Shown one piece after another: positions 52,573 through 61,448 of a stretch of DNA of 64,000 bases; within the stretch, counting starts at the first letter, position 1, and every line of letters begins with the position of its first letter. The stretch comes from Lentisphaeria bacterium UBA4640. GTDB taxonomy: Bacteria > Verrucomicrobiota > Lentisphaeria > Victivallales > UBA1829. A program made the position numbers and the translations under genes. Where the stretch lies: positions 31,997 through 95,996 of the forward strand of contig DHMO01000051.1 in NCBI GenBank assembly GCA_002405835.1. Direction: 5' to 3'. The notes under the pieces were generated by a model, which worked only from the letters and a program-made list of their open reading frames with translations, did no database searches and was not told the DNA's origin.

Positions 52573-52613
52573 GAAAAAAGAGGCGTCTCAAAAGCGGAGA
52601 GCTTTTGAGACGC
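52573..52613 (-). terminator. Intrinsic terminator of the ABM-domain gene
   Basis: A perfect 13-bp stem, GCGTCTCAAAAGC (52583-52595) with GCTTTTGAGACGC (52601-52613), has a five-base loop and is followed on the minus strand by CTCTTTTTTC. It lies 16 bp after the stop codon of the monooxygenase-like gene. Confidence 0.92.
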
Positions 52614-52629
52614 GGATCTGAGAAAGTTC

Positions 52630-52911
52630 TCAGAGCATGATTTTGTGCATGGCGAGCGGGGCTGCGACAAGCGGCTCGATCGCGGCTGCAAACTCTTTGA
52701 AGTGCGGCTGGGCAAGATGAGCATCCAGCGCGTCGTCGTTCTCCCAGCGTTCCTGGAAGATGAAGACGTCGGGATTCAGCGCATCCTGGTCGCACTGATA
52801 GCTGACGTTGCCTTTGTCCGCTTTCGAGGCGCTGACGATGGCGGGAATGAGTTTTTTGAAGTTTTCTGCTTCACCCTTTTTCAGGGACGCAATGGCGATA
52901 ATCTGAAACAT
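52630..52911 (-). CDS. Antibiotic biosynthesis monooxygenase (ABM) domain protein, YgiN-like (93 aa)
   Basis: The small ferredoxin-like ABM fold is shown by IAIASLKKGEAENFKKLI at the start, the central VFIFQERWENDDALDAHL and PHFKEFAAAIEPLV near the end. Members act as cofactor-free quinol monooxygenases or related dimeric enzymes; many are of unknown role. It is a single-gene unit with its own terminator. Confidence 0.88.
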   Translation of the reverse strand: MFQIIAIASLKKGEAENFKKLIPAIVSASKADKGNVSYQCDQDALNPDVFIFQERWENDDALDAHLAQPHFKEFAAAIEPLVAAPLAMHKIML

Positions 52912-52977
52912 GTTACACCTCTTTCGGTTGAATAAAGGGAAGATACACCGTAAAGCGTAAATTTCAAGAGACGTTTT

Positions 52978-54828
52978 TCAAATTTCTCTGCGCCGTTTGC
53001 CGAGGAGGAAGACGTCCTGAACCTGCGACGGCGTGCGTGCTTTGTGCCAGCGGGGCTCGAAGCCGCGTCCCTGAATCGTCTGGGCGATTGCGGCCAGCGC
53101 GCGCAGGTGGAAGTTGCGGCGGTCGGGGCTGGCGAACAGGAAGATGACCGCGTGGACCTGTTTTGCTTCCGGGGTGAACTCGACCCCTTCCGCGCACTTC
53201 ACGAGCATCATGCGGAACTGGGAGTGTCCTTCGACCGTCAGGTGCGGAATTGCGACGAACGGGTTCAGAACAGTGCTGGATTCGGATTCGCGGATCAGCA
53301 GTTTTTCATCCAGTTCCTTTGCGGGACAGCCGAGCTGGGGCGCCATTTTCTGGGCGACGATGTCGAAGAGTTCGGGCATGGTCACCGCGTGTTCGATTAC
53401 CATGACGGAGGACTCCTCCACGAGTTTGTCGAAATCGTCCTGGACAATGCCGTCGCGGCTGCGCAGAATGTCGCGCAGTTCCGTTTCGAGTCCGTCCGTG
53501 TTGATGCGGCAGTTCGAAATGCGGGCGACGAGGTGCATGAGCGCGTATTCGAGCTGCACTTTGCGTCCGAAGAGGAAGTAGAGTACGACGGCGGCGACAA
53601 TGATTCCGAGTGCGATCTGCACTGCGCCGATGCCCATTTGGATAATCAGAATGAGGAAGGCGATGATACTGATGAGCGGGAGAACCGGGTAGAGCGGCAT
53701 CCGGAAGGTCGGACGGTAGTTCTGGATTCCGCTTTCGCGCAGAATGATGACGGAGATGTTTGTCAGGATGAACGAGAGCATGATGACGGTCGAAGCGACG
53801 GTGACGAGCCGTTCGAGGTCGAGGAAGAGTGCGGCGGCCATCACAGCTCCCGTCAGGATGAGCGAGGGGAGGGGAAGCTGTTTGCGTCCGTAGACCCGGC
53901 TGAAGAAGGCCGGAATGAGTTTGTCGCGGCTGAGTGCGAACGGGAAACGCGCGGCCGCCATGATTCCGGCGTTTGCGGTTGTGACGAATGCCATCATCGC
54001 TCCGAGCGTGATAATCCAGAATCCGGCCTTTCCGAGACTGGTGCATCCGGCGGCGTCGGAGAGCGGCGTGAGAGAGCCGGCAAGTTCGTTCCCCGGCACG
54101 ACGCCGACCGTCACGATGAGCCCGCAGACGTAGATCAATGTAACTGTGATGATGCCGCGAAGCATTCCCGCGGGAATGTTTCGGACGGGGTTCTTGACTT
54201 CCTCCGAAACGCTTGCCACATCGAGCAGTCCGCCGAACGCGACGAAAACGAATGCGGCGAGCGCAATCACTTCGCCGAAATTCGCCTTGCCGTCGAGAAA
54301 GAACGGCGTGAAGCGCGCCGGGTCGACGGCGGGGGCTCCGCAGACGATGAACGCGCCCATTGCGGCGAGCAGAATGAACACCATGATGTCCTGCGCCCAT
54401 GCCGCCGCGTTGGTGCCGATCAGGTTGACGAGCAGGAAGAAGATTGTCATTGCGATTCCGCTGGGAATGCGGGGGACGCCCCAGAGCTGGTAGAGCAGCT
54501 CCGCCATACCGAAGATGGCGAAGGAACTTTTGAGCGCGATCGCCGACCAGTTCAGCAGGCCGGAGATGGTTCCGGCGAGCGGTCCGAGACTGCGTTCGGT
54601 GTAGTAGTAGATTCCGCCTGCGAGCGGCATGGCGGTTGCCAGCTCAATTGTCGCCAGCGAACCGAGGCAGGCGAAGATTCCGGCGAGGAGGTAGCCGAGA
54701 ATCATCGCGGGTCCCATCTTCTCGAATGCAACGCCGGGCAGAATGAAGATGCCCGAACTGATCATGGCTCCGGTTGCAATGCAGAAGATGTCAAGCAGCC
54801 CGAGTGTTTTCAGCAGATCTTTGCTCAT
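52978..54828 (-). CDS. APC-family amino acid permease fused to a C-terminal PTS EIIA-type domain (616 aa)
   Basis: Residues ~1-425 form an APC-superfamily transporter of about 12 helices (TM1 ATGAMISSGIFILPG, and the VKNPVRNIPAGM loop). Residues ~455-605 resemble a PTS EIIA type-2 (fructose/nitrogen-type) domain with the phospho-acceptor-like H529 in NPFVAIPHLTVEGHSQF. Such fusions are known for some APC transporters but EIIA on an amino acid carrier implies control by phosphorylation or metabolite state, since no sugar is phosphorylated. AGGGGGA precedes the ATG. It is 21 bp downstream of the alkaline phosphatase gene. Confidence 0.88.
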   Translation of the reverse strand: MSKDLLKTLGLLDIFCIATGAMISSGIFILPGVAFEKMGPAMILGYLLAGIFACLGSLATIELATAMPLAGGIYYYTERSLGPLAGTISGLLNWSAIALKSSFAIFGMAELLYQLWGVPRIPSGIAMTIFFLLVNLIGTNAAAWAQDIMVFILLAAMGAFIVCGAPAVDPARFTPFFLDGKANFGEVIALAAFVFVAFGGLLDVASVSEEVKNPVRNIPAGMLRGIITVTLIYVCGLIVTVGVVPGNELAGSLTPLSDAAGCTSLGKAGFWIITLGAMMAFVTTANAGIMAAARFPFALSRDKLIPAFFSRVYGRKQLPLPSLILTGAVMAAALFLDLERLVTVASTVIMLSFILTNISVIILRESGIQNYRPTFRMPLYPVLPLISIIAFLILIIQMGIGAVQIALGIIVAAVVLYFLFGRKVQLEYALMHLVARISNCRINTDGLETELRDILRSRDGIVQDDFDKLVEESSVMVIEHAVTMPELFDIVAQKMAPQLGCPAKELDEKLLIRESESSTVLNPFVAIPHLTVEGHSQFRMMLVKCAEGVEFTPEAKQVHAVIFLFASPDRRNFHLRALAAIAQTIQGRGFEPRWHKARTPSQVQDVFLLGKRRREI

Positions 54829-54849
54829 GGTGTCCCCCTTGTCTGCTTC

Positions 54850-56082
54850 TTATTTGATTTCGGAATCAAGTCCGGTCTTCAGATTCCAGAGTTTTGAGAA
54901 ATGACGCGGAATGTCGATGTTGTTGATGACTCCGTTGAAGAACGCGGATCCGGGACCGAATGCGAACACTGCAACGGGAGCGCCGGAATGACCTGTGCCG
55001 TTGTAGTAAATGTGCGGGTTCTTGGCGTCGTTGCGGTTCGGGGAGACGGAGATTCCGCCGGTTTCGTGGTCGGCGGTCACGACGACGAGCGTATCTTTGT
55101 GTTTCATAGCGAAGTCAAGAGCCTGACGGACCAGGAAGTCGGTCATGAGCACGCCGCCGGCGGAGAAGTCGGGTTTGTTGCCGTGTCCGCCCCAGTCGGG
55201 ATATGCGCACTCGACCATGACGAAGAAGCCCTTCGGGTTGGTGTTGAGACGCTCGAAGACGAGTCCGGCGGCGCGGGCGAGCGAGGCGGTGTCTTCCAGC
55301 GGGAAGTTCATGAAGCCGAAGATTTTGGAGTCGGCGGGAGCTTTGGCGAGTGCATCTTCTTTCGAAGTTTCGAGATAGCCTTTCGCGGTGAGTTCGGCGC
55401 AGATGTTGCGTCCGTCCTCACGTTTGCCCTTGAGTTCTTTGGGAAGGAATGGTTTGCGGTCGCCGTTGCCGATGAGAACATCAAAGTTGCAGGTGACGGT
55501 CCATGCGGCGATTTCAGGACCCATGTAGCGGTGCTTTTCGTGCGCGTAGAAGGCTGCGGGAGTGGCTCCTGTGAGGGAGTCGCAGGTCATGACACCGACT
55601 GCGCGTCCGTCCGCTTTTGCGGCTTCCGCAATGGAGCGGAACTTTTTGAGTTCGGGATTGACGCCGACCATGGCGTTGTTGGTTTTGTATCCGGAGGAGA
55701 GGGCGGTTCCGCTGGCGGCGGAGTCGGTGACGGAGCTGTTTGCGGAGAAAGTCTGGGCGAGTCCGGCGGCGGGCATCTGCTGCATGACGAGTTTGTCAGG
55801 GGCGCCGTGCGCGTGGATCGAAGCGAACGCCTGCGCGCCCTGTCCCATGCCGTCGCCGATGATGAAGATGATGTTGCGCGGGGTTCCGTTCTGCGGGAAG
55901 GCTGCGAGCGTTTTTGCATCAACGGATGCGGGAGCGGGGTAGTTCTGCTTGAGTTTGTATTCCTGCTTCCGGGGAGTCTTGCTGTCTTTTACCGGCGGAC
56001 GGGCGAAGTCAGCCGCCGCGACGGGCAGCGCAAATGCGGCGAGGATCAGCGGGAGGAAGAGGCGTTTTTGCCGAAAATTCAT
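54850..56082 (-). CDS. Secreted alkaline phosphatase (410 aa)
   Basis: A signal peptide (~1-23) is followed by the alkaline phosphatase superfamily core: metal motif NIIFIIGDGMGQGA, nucleophile Ser in SVTDSAASGTALSSG, and the C-terminal metal site VVVTADHETGGISV, then YNGTGHSGAPVAVFA. It hydrolyses phosphomonoesters in the periplasm to release phosphate. Length is similar to E. coli PhoA (471 aa) though shorter. A consensus-like promoter lies at 56121-56148; no clear Pho box is visible. It is probably co-transcribed with the APC-EIIA permease. Confidence 0.9.
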   Translation of the reverse strand: MNFRQKRLFLPLILAAFALPVAAADFARPPVKDSKTPRKQEYKLKQNYPAPASVDAKTLAAFPQNGTPRNIIFIIGDGMGQGAQAFASIHAHGAPDKLVMQQMPAAGLAQTFSANSSVTDSAASGTALSSGYKTNNAMVGVNPELKKFRSIAEAAKADGRAVGVMTCDSLTGATPAAFYAHEKHRYMGPEIAAWTVTCNFDVLIGNGDRKPFLPKELKGKREDGRNICAELTAKGYLETSKEDALAKAPADSKIFGFMNFPLEDTASLARAAGLVFERLNTNPKGFFVMVECAYPDWGGHGNKPDFSAGGVLMTDFLVRQALDFAMKHKDTLVVVTADHETGGISVSPNRNDAKNPHIYYNGTGHSGAPVAVFAFGPGSAFFNGVINNIDIPRHFSKLWNLKTGLDSEIK

Positions 56083-56120
56083 GTCGAGTCTCCTTGTTTA
56101 TTGTGTTAGGGGGCGGATTC

Positions 56121-56148
56121 AATATAGCCACGATGAGACGATTTTCAA
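56121..56148 (-). promoter_or_regulatory. Promoter of the alkaline phosphatase/permease operon
   Basis: Minus-strand TTGAAA (56148-56143), 16-bp spacer, TATATT (56126-56121), 38 bp before the start codon. Confidence 0.75.
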
Positions 56149-56258
56149 GCGGGAAACGGGATTTGCTGCAAAAAAATCTGAAATCTCCCGTTTTTCCGCT
56201 TGCATAAATTGATTTTGACGCTACATTTCAAGTGTAAAGATGAAAGGAGATTTCTACG

Positions 56259-56774
56259 ATGACACAACAGGAAATCAAAGCGTTTATTGCAGACGGTATC
56301 GCGCAGGGCCTCTCTCTCTCCAAGATTCAGGATGCGCTGACTGCGAAGGGAACGCATATTACGTATATGGAACTGCGTCTCCTCGCTTCCGAAATTGAGG
56401 TTTCGCAGCTGGAGAAGCTCGACAAGCCGAAAGCCAAAGCCGCGGCTCCCGCAGCGCCGGCTGAACCCGCTCCGGTCCCCGGAATGGAAGAGGACGACGA
56501 TGCGGAGCTGACTCCGCCGGAAGCTCCTGCGGAACTCGCAGCTGGAGAAGGCGCTCCGGAAGCCGCTCCCGCAGCAGGAAAAACGGTTGTTGAGGTCAAC
56601 CCCATCGCGAAACCGGGCTTCCTTGTGCACGGTTCCGTCAAGTTCGCGTCCGGTGTGACGGCCGACTGGTTCCTTGATCAGGATTACCGCCTCGGACTCT
56701 CCAACAACTCCGGAAAACCCACGGAAACCGACATCATGGAGTTCCAGAAAGAACTCCAGAAAGTCCTGCGCTGA
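56259..56774 (+). CDS. Protein of unknown function with HTH-like start and Ala/Pro/Glu linker (171 aa)
   Basis: Residues ~1-55 look like a helical, HTH-like domain (EIKAFIADGIAQGLSLSKIQ then ELRLLASEIEVSQLE). A disordered Ala/Pro/Glu linker (~57-112) leads to a C-terminal domain of ~60 residues (NPIAKPGFLVHGSVKFASG, ADWFLDQDYRLGL). I know no named family. AAAGGAG precedes the ATG. It is 9 bp ahead of cysS in one operon, so a role tied to translation is possible, but this is only context. Confidence 0.75.
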   Translation: MTQQEIKAFIADGIAQGLSLSKIQDALTAKGTHITYMELRLLASEIEVSQLEKLDKPKAKAAAPAAPAEPAPVPGMEEDDDAELTPPEAPAELAAGEGAPEAAPAAGKTVVEVNPIAKPGFLVHGSVKFASGVTADWFLDQDYRLGLSNNSGKPTETDIMEFQKELQKVLR

Positions 56775-56783
56775 GGTGTAAAA

Positions 56784-58193
56784 ATGAAATTTTTCAATAC
56801 ACTCGGACGCTGTGTTCAGGATTTCGAACCGATCAACTCCGCCAATGTCGGAATGTACACCTGCGGACCGACGGTCTACAACTTCGCGCACATCGGCAAC
56901 TTCCGCGCCTATCTCTTTGAAGACGTTCTCAAGCGCACGCTCGAATACCACGGCTTCAAGGTGACACAGGTCATGAACCTTACCGACGTCGACGACAAGA
57001 CCATCCGCGATTCCCGCGCGAAAAACGTGCCGCTCCGCGACTTCACCGCCGTCTACAAAAAAGCCTTCTTCGAGGATCTGGACAAGCTGCGCATCGAACG
57101 CGCCGCCGTCTACCCCGAAGCGACTACGCACATCCCCGAAATGATTCAGCTCATTCAGACTCTGATCGACAAGGGCTATGCGTACCAGGCTCCCGACAAG
57201 TGCATCTACTTCTCCATCTCCAAGTTCCGTCCATATGGACGTCTTGCGAGAATCGACATGGAGAACCAGCGCGCGGGCGTGCGCATCAACACCGATGAAT
57301 ACGCCAAGGATTCCGTCGCCGACTTTGCGCTCTGGAAAGCGTGGGACGAGAACGACGGCGACGTCAAGTGGGACAGCCCCTGGGGCCCCGGCCGTCCGGG
57401 CTGGCATATCGAGTGCTCCGCCATGAGCCAGAAGTATCTCGGCAAAACCTTCGACATTCACACCGGCGGTGTGGACAACATGTTCCCGCACCATGAAGAC
57501 GAGATCGCGCAGAGCGAAGCCGCGAACGGATGCAAGTTTGTCAATTACTGGCTCCACTGCGAACACCTGATCGTCGACGGCAAGAAAATGTCCAAGTCGC
57601 TCGGCAACTTCTACACGATCCGCGATTTGGAGAAGATGGGTTATACCGGACGCGAAATCCGCTGGACGCTGATCGGTACGCACTACCGTTCCAAACTCAA
57701 TTTCAGCCTTGCTGCGCTTGACCAGGCGCGTTCCGCACTCGGCAAGTTCGACAGCTTCTTCCAGCGTCTGAAAGCGCTTCCCGCGGGAACGAAGGGGCTG
57801 GAGGCTGCGAAGGAGGCCGCCGAAGCCGCGCGCAAACACTTCAGCGACGCATTCGCCGATGATCTCAATGTCGCGGAAGGGCTTTCCGCCGTCTACACGC
57901 TGGAGCGCGCCGCAAACGCGCTGATGGCGAAAGGGGAACTGGAGGCTGACGGCGCCGCGGTGATCCTCGCGCAGTTCCGAGATTTCGACCGCATCCTCGC
58001 CGTGTTCGATGTGGACGCCGTCAAGGAATCGAAAGCCGATGTTCCCGCCGAGGTCATGGATCTTGTCGGTCAGCGCGCCGCCGCAAAGAAGGCGAAGGAT
58101 TTTGCGAAGGCGGATGCAATCCGCGACCAGCTGAAATCGCTCGGCTGGGCGGTGAAAGATACCGCCGCGGGTCCGGAAATTACAAAACTCTGA
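56784..58193 (+). CDS. cysS: Cysteinyl-tRNA synthetase
   Basis: CysRS charges tRNA-Cys. The zinc/active-site start MYTCGPTVYNFAHIGNFRAY contains the HIGN variant of HIGH usual for this enzyme; the second zinc region is WHIECSAMSQKYLG and the KMSKS loop is GKKMSKSLGNFYT. Length (469 aa) is normal. GAGGTG precedes the ATG. It lies between the 171-aa unknown gene (9 bp) and the DUF523 gene (14 bp). Confidence 0.97.
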   Translation: MKFFNTLGRCVQDFEPINSANVGMYTCGPTVYNFAHIGNFRAYLFEDVLKRTLEYHGFKVTQVMNLTDVDDKTIRDSRAKNVPLRDFTAVYKKAFFEDLDKLRIERAAVYPEATTHIPEMIQLIQTLIDKGYAYQAPDKCIYFSISKFRPYGRLARIDMENQRAGVRINTDEYAKDSVADFALWKAWDENDGDVKWDSPWGPGRPGWHIECSAMSQKYLGKTFDIHTGGVDNMFPHHEDEIAQSEAANGCKFVNYWLHCEHLIVDGKKMSKSLGNFYTIRDLEKMGYTGREIRWTLIGTHYRSKLNFSLAALDQARSALGKFDSFFQRLKALPAGTKGLEAAKEAAEAARKHFSDAFADDLNVAEGLSAVYTLERAANALMAKGELEADGAAVILAQFRDFDRILAVFDVDAVKESKADVPAEVMDLVGQRAAAKKAKDFAKADAIRDQLKSLGWAVKDTAAGPEITKL

Positions 58194-58207
58194 CGCGGAG
58201 CTCCGGG

Positions 58208-58687
58208 ATGACGAAACCGAAAGTCGCAGTCAGCGCGTGCCTGATCGGTCTGAAGTACCGGTATGACGGCACATCGAAGATGAACATGGATTTCATCAAT
58301 GCGCTGAAAGACAAAGTGGACTTCATCCCGGTCTGTCCCGAGGTGGAATGCGGGCTTTCGATCCCGCGTCCGCCGATGCGTCTGGAAGCCTCTCCCGCCG
58401 GAACGCGCATCCGCGTGATTGAGACGGGGGAGGACGTTACCGCCGCCATGCTCGACTGGGCGCAGAACAAGCTCGACAAGCTGGAGCGTCTGGGCATTGC
58501 GGCATATGTCTTCAAATCCAAATCGCCCTCCTGCGGCTGGAAGAATGTGCAGAAGTTCAACCGCTCCGGACGCTGTCTTTCCGCCTCCGGACAGGGCATT
58601 TTCGCGGCTCTCGTGAAGCGCCGCTTTCCGAACATTCCCGTCATTGAGGAGACAGATTTTCCGGAACTTCTCAATATGATGGACTGA
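58208..58687 (+). CDS. DUF523 family protein (159 aa)
   Basis: VAVSACLIGLKYRYDG at the N-terminus and VCPEVECGLSIPRPPMRLE, then KSKSPSCGW, are the conserved Cys-containing blocks of DUF523. The conserved cysteines suggest a metal or Fe-S site. The family has no firmly established biochemical role. It is the last gene of the cysS operon and its stop codon abuts that of dus on the opposite strand. Confidence 0.88.
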   Translation: MTKPKVAVSACLIGLKYRYDGTSKMNMDFINALKDKVDFIPVCPEVECGLSIPRPPMRLEASPAGTRIRVIETGEDVTAAMLDWAQNKLDKLERLGIAAYVFKSKSPSCGWKNVQKFNRSGRCLSASGQGIFAALVKRRFPNIPVIEETDFPELLNMMD

Positions 58688-59563
58688 TTATTTCCCGATA
58701 AACGTCCGGAACTCTTCCGGCGGCAGGGCGCGGCGGGCAAATTCGCGCAGCGGTCCTTCCGGCGATCCCGCGTTCCGCATGGCGTCCAGCATCTCATGGA
58801 CACTCATCGCATGTTCCGCTCCGGAACGGATCTGATTCGGCAGTCCGGGGTTCTTGAGGAACATCCGCGCAAGCGCAACTCCGGCGCAGCGGGTCTTTTC
58901 CGCCATTCGGAGCGCATCCTCCGGTGATGCAATGTCGCCATTCCCGAAAACCGGAACTTTGCTCAGCCGGACCGCTTCCGCAAGACGCTTCAATCCGCCA
59001 GTGACCGGACGGTAGTTCTCCGAAACGGTCCGGAAGTGGAGAATGACAAGCTCCGCGCCGTCCACAGCGTCGAGCAGAACCGGAATTTCCGGCTTGTCAT
59101 ATCCTGTGCGGAGTTTGACGCTCAGCGAAGTTTCCGGTTTTAGAGCCTGCCGCACCATATGGACAATCTCTCTGACGCGATCCGGTGTGCGCAGGAGCGC
59201 TCCGCCCGCGCCGTGGCTTGTGACGGTCGGGCTTGGACACGCAAGGTTCAGATTGACCGCACGGATTCCGAGGCGTTCGAGCGAGACGGCGCATTCCGCG
59301 AGCGGCTCCGGTTCGCGCCCGATGATCTGCACCATCAGCGGAATCCCCGCTTCCCGGTAAGGTTCCAGCCGTTTGCGCAGAACCGCGGGGGAGGGGACGG
59401 AGCCCGTGACGGAGATGAACGGCGTCAGCCACAAGTCGTTCAGCTTCAGCAGGTTTGCCGCGCGGACGAAGGCGGGCGTCATGACTCCCTCCATCGGGGA
59501 GAGCATGACGCGCGAGGGGAGCACGAAGCCGCTGGGCAGAGCCAGCGGCGCGGCGAAGTTCAC
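58688..59563 (-). CDS. dus: tRNA-dihydrouridine synthase
   Basis: Dus enzymes reduce uridines in tRNA to dihydrouridine using FMN and NADPH. Evident motifs are the N-terminal VMLSPMEGVM, the catalytic-Cys loop VNLNLACPSPTVTSHGAGGA, SVKLRTGYDKPE and the FMN phosphate site VPVFGNGDI, then CAGVALARM. I chose GTG 59563, whose GTGA overlaps the pepF stop; GTG 59572 is the alternative. There is no upstream ATG that keeps the homology, so a GTG start is required. Length is 291 aa, slightly short. Confidence 0.9.
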   Translation of the reverse strand: MNFAAPLALPSGFVLPSRVMLSPMEGVMTPAFVRAANLLKLNDLWLTPFISVTGSVPSPAVLRKRLEPYREAGIPLMVQIIGREPEPLAECAVSLERLGIRAVNLNLACPSPTVTSHGAGGALLRTPDRVREIVHMVRQALKPETSLSVKLRTGYDKPEIPVLLDAVDGAELVILHFRTVSENYRPVTGGLKRLAEAVRLSKVPVFGNGDIASPEDALRMAEKTRCAGVALARMFLKNPGLPNQIRSGAEHAMSVHEMLDAMRNAGSPEGPLREFARRALPPEEFRTFIGK

Positions 59564-61344
59564 TTCAGACACTTCTTGAGCTCTTTCACCTGTTCTGCGA
59601 AGACGGTCATGGCGTCCTGCACGGGGGCGGGGGTGGTGAAGTCCACTCCCGCGTCCTTCATGATGTCGATGACCTCTTTGGAATCTCCGGCTTTGAGGAA
59701 GCGGAGATAGCCTTCCGTTTCGCCGTCGAGAATCTTTTTGGAGAGTGCGAGGGCTGCGGAGATTCCGGTTGCGTACTTGTAGACATAGAAGTCGTAGTGG
59801 AAGTGCGGGATGCGCGCCCACTCGTAACGGATATCGTCGTCGGGGTTTACTCCGGGGCCGTGATAGAGCTTGTTGAGTTCGAAGTAGTGGTTGGAAAGAG
59901 TGTCGGCAGTGAGCGGTTCGCCGGCTTCCGCCATCTTGTGGATGTCACGTTCGAACTCCGCGAACATGGTCTGGCGGAAGAGGGTTCCGCGGATTGTGTC
60001 GATCAGGTGGTTGAGCAGATACGCTTTGCGCGCGGGATCGGTTGTGTTTGCAACCATGTAGCGCTGGAGCAGAATTTCGTTGGTGGTGGAAGCGACTTCG
60101 GCGACAAAGATTTTGTAGCCCGCGTAGTGGTAGTCGTTCGCATGGTCGGAGAAATAGGAATGCAGGGAGTGTCCGAGCTCGTGCGCGAGGGTGAAGACGC
60201 TGTCGAGGTTCCCGGAATAGTTCAGCAGCAGGTACGGCGGGAAGCGGTAGCAGCCGCTGGAGTAGGCGCCGGAGCGTTTGCCCTGCGCTTCGGGAATGTC
60301 GATCCAGCGTTCCTTGAACGCCTTGTCAAGAATTTGACCGTAGGTTTTGCCGAGCGGGCGGAGCGCCTCTTTGACGTACTGGACCGCGTCTTTCCACTCC
60401 ACTTCCATTGCGGCGTCGGGGACGAGCGGGCAGTGGATGTCGTACATGTCCAGCTTTTTGAGTCCGAGCCGTTTCGCGCGGAATTTGAAGTAGTCGTAAA
60501 GCGGTGTGAAGCTGTCGTGCACGGTGGAGATCAGCGATTCATACACACTGACCGGGACGGCGTCTTCGAACAGCGAGGCTTCGAGCGCGGATTTGAACTT
60601 GTGGAGCTTGGCGTCGACCACATGGGATTTGACTGCGGTGTCGAGAATCGCGGCGAAGGTGTTTTTGAACTGCCCGTAAACGGAATAGATGCCTTTGAAG
60701 GCGTCGCGGCGGACATTGCGGTCGGCGGATTCGAGCAGTTTGATGTAGTTGCCGTGTGTGAGGCGCACATCCGCGCCGGCGGCGTCCTTGATGACGGGGA
60801 ACTTGAGATCGGCGTCGTTCATGACGGAGAAGGTTTTGTAGGGGCCTCCGAAGACTTCTCCGGAGAGTCCGAGCACGCGTTCCTCCGCTTCAGTGAGGGT
60901 GTGCGGCCGGTCGGCTTCGAGACGCTTCATGGTGAGCGCGTAGAATTTGAGTTCGGGAGCTTTGGCGAGTTTGCGGAACTCCTTCTTGTCGATTTTCATG
61001 ATTTCCGGCTCGAACCAGGCGGTGTCGCCCTCGATTTCCGCGGATTTTGCGAGAATGCGGTCGACGCGTCCGCGGTTTTCGGAGATTCCGGTGTCTTCGT
61101 CGGAGCGGAGGTGTGCGAAGGTGTGGAGTTTTTCAAGCAGGAAGCTGAGCTCGTCTTCCGCCTGAAACGCTTTCGCGAGGGTTGCGGGGGAGTCGGCAAG
61201 ATGTCCTTTGAACTTCTGGAATTTGCGGACGAGACCGTCGATTTTTCTGAAATCTTTCTCCCAGTCTTCGTTTGTCGGATACATTTTCGTGAGATCCCAG
61301 GTCATTTCGACGGGCAGATCGGCATGTTTTTGCGGTTCTTTCAT
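59560..61344 (-). CDS. pepF: Oligoendopeptidase F (M3 family metallopeptidase)
   Basis: PepF is a cytoplasmic zinc peptidase that cuts oligopeptides of about 7-17 residues. The zinc motif is HELGHSLHSYF (~residue 390) preceded by SVFTLA, with the downstream third-ligand helix FVAEVASTTNEIL. Length (594 aa) is standard. It overlaps dus by four bases, giving a pepF-dus operon. Confidence 0.95.
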   Translation of the reverse strand: MKEPQKHADLPVEMTWDLTKMYPTNEDWEKDFRKIDGLVRKFQKFKGHLADSPATLAKAFQAEDELSFLLEKLHTFAHLRSDEDTGISENRGRVDRILAKSAEIEGDTAWFEPEIMKIDKKEFRKLAKAPELKFYALTMKRLEADRPHTLTEAEERVLGLSGEVFGGPYKTFSVMNDADLKFPVIKDAAGADVRLTHGNYIKLLESADRNVRRDAFKGIYSVYGQFKNTFAAILDTAVKSHVVDAKLHKFKSALEASLFEDAVPVSVYESLISTVHDSFTPLYDYFKFRAKRLGLKKLDMYDIHCPLVPDAAMEVEWKDAVQYVKEALRPLGKTYGQILDKAFKERWIDIPEAQGKRSGAYSSGCYRFPPYLLLNYSGNLDSVFTLAHELGHSLHSYFSDHANDYHYAGYKIFVAEVASTTNEILLQRYMVANTTDPARKAYLLNHLIDTIRGTLFRQTMFAEFERDIHKMAEAGEPLTADTLSNHYFELNKLYHGPGVNPDDDIRYEWARIPHFHYDFYVYKYATGISAALALSKKILDGETEGYLRFLKAGDSKEVIDIMKDAGVDFTTPAPVQDAMTVFAEQVKELKKCLK

Positions 61345-61448
61345 AAAATCTCCTGTTTTTTTGTTGTTCTTAATGTATATCCAACTAGCATATTCATCAA
61401 GATGGATTATATTAAAATGATGAAAATATTTTAACGGAAGGAGCTTCT

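Noticed and set aside
53044..54897. 617-codon acidic open frame opposite the APC permease
   Set aside because: The strange Asp/Glu/His-rich composition is the reverse complement of hydrophobic membrane helices, not a real protein.
56149..56258. T-box or other riboswitch ahead of the cysS operon
   Set aside because: The leader is too short and no T-box bulge or specifier hairpin can be recognised.
59797..61434. 545-codon frame opposite pepF, and similar long frames opposite cysS and metG
   Set aside because: All are antisense to complete housekeeping genes and lack ribosome binding sites and homology.
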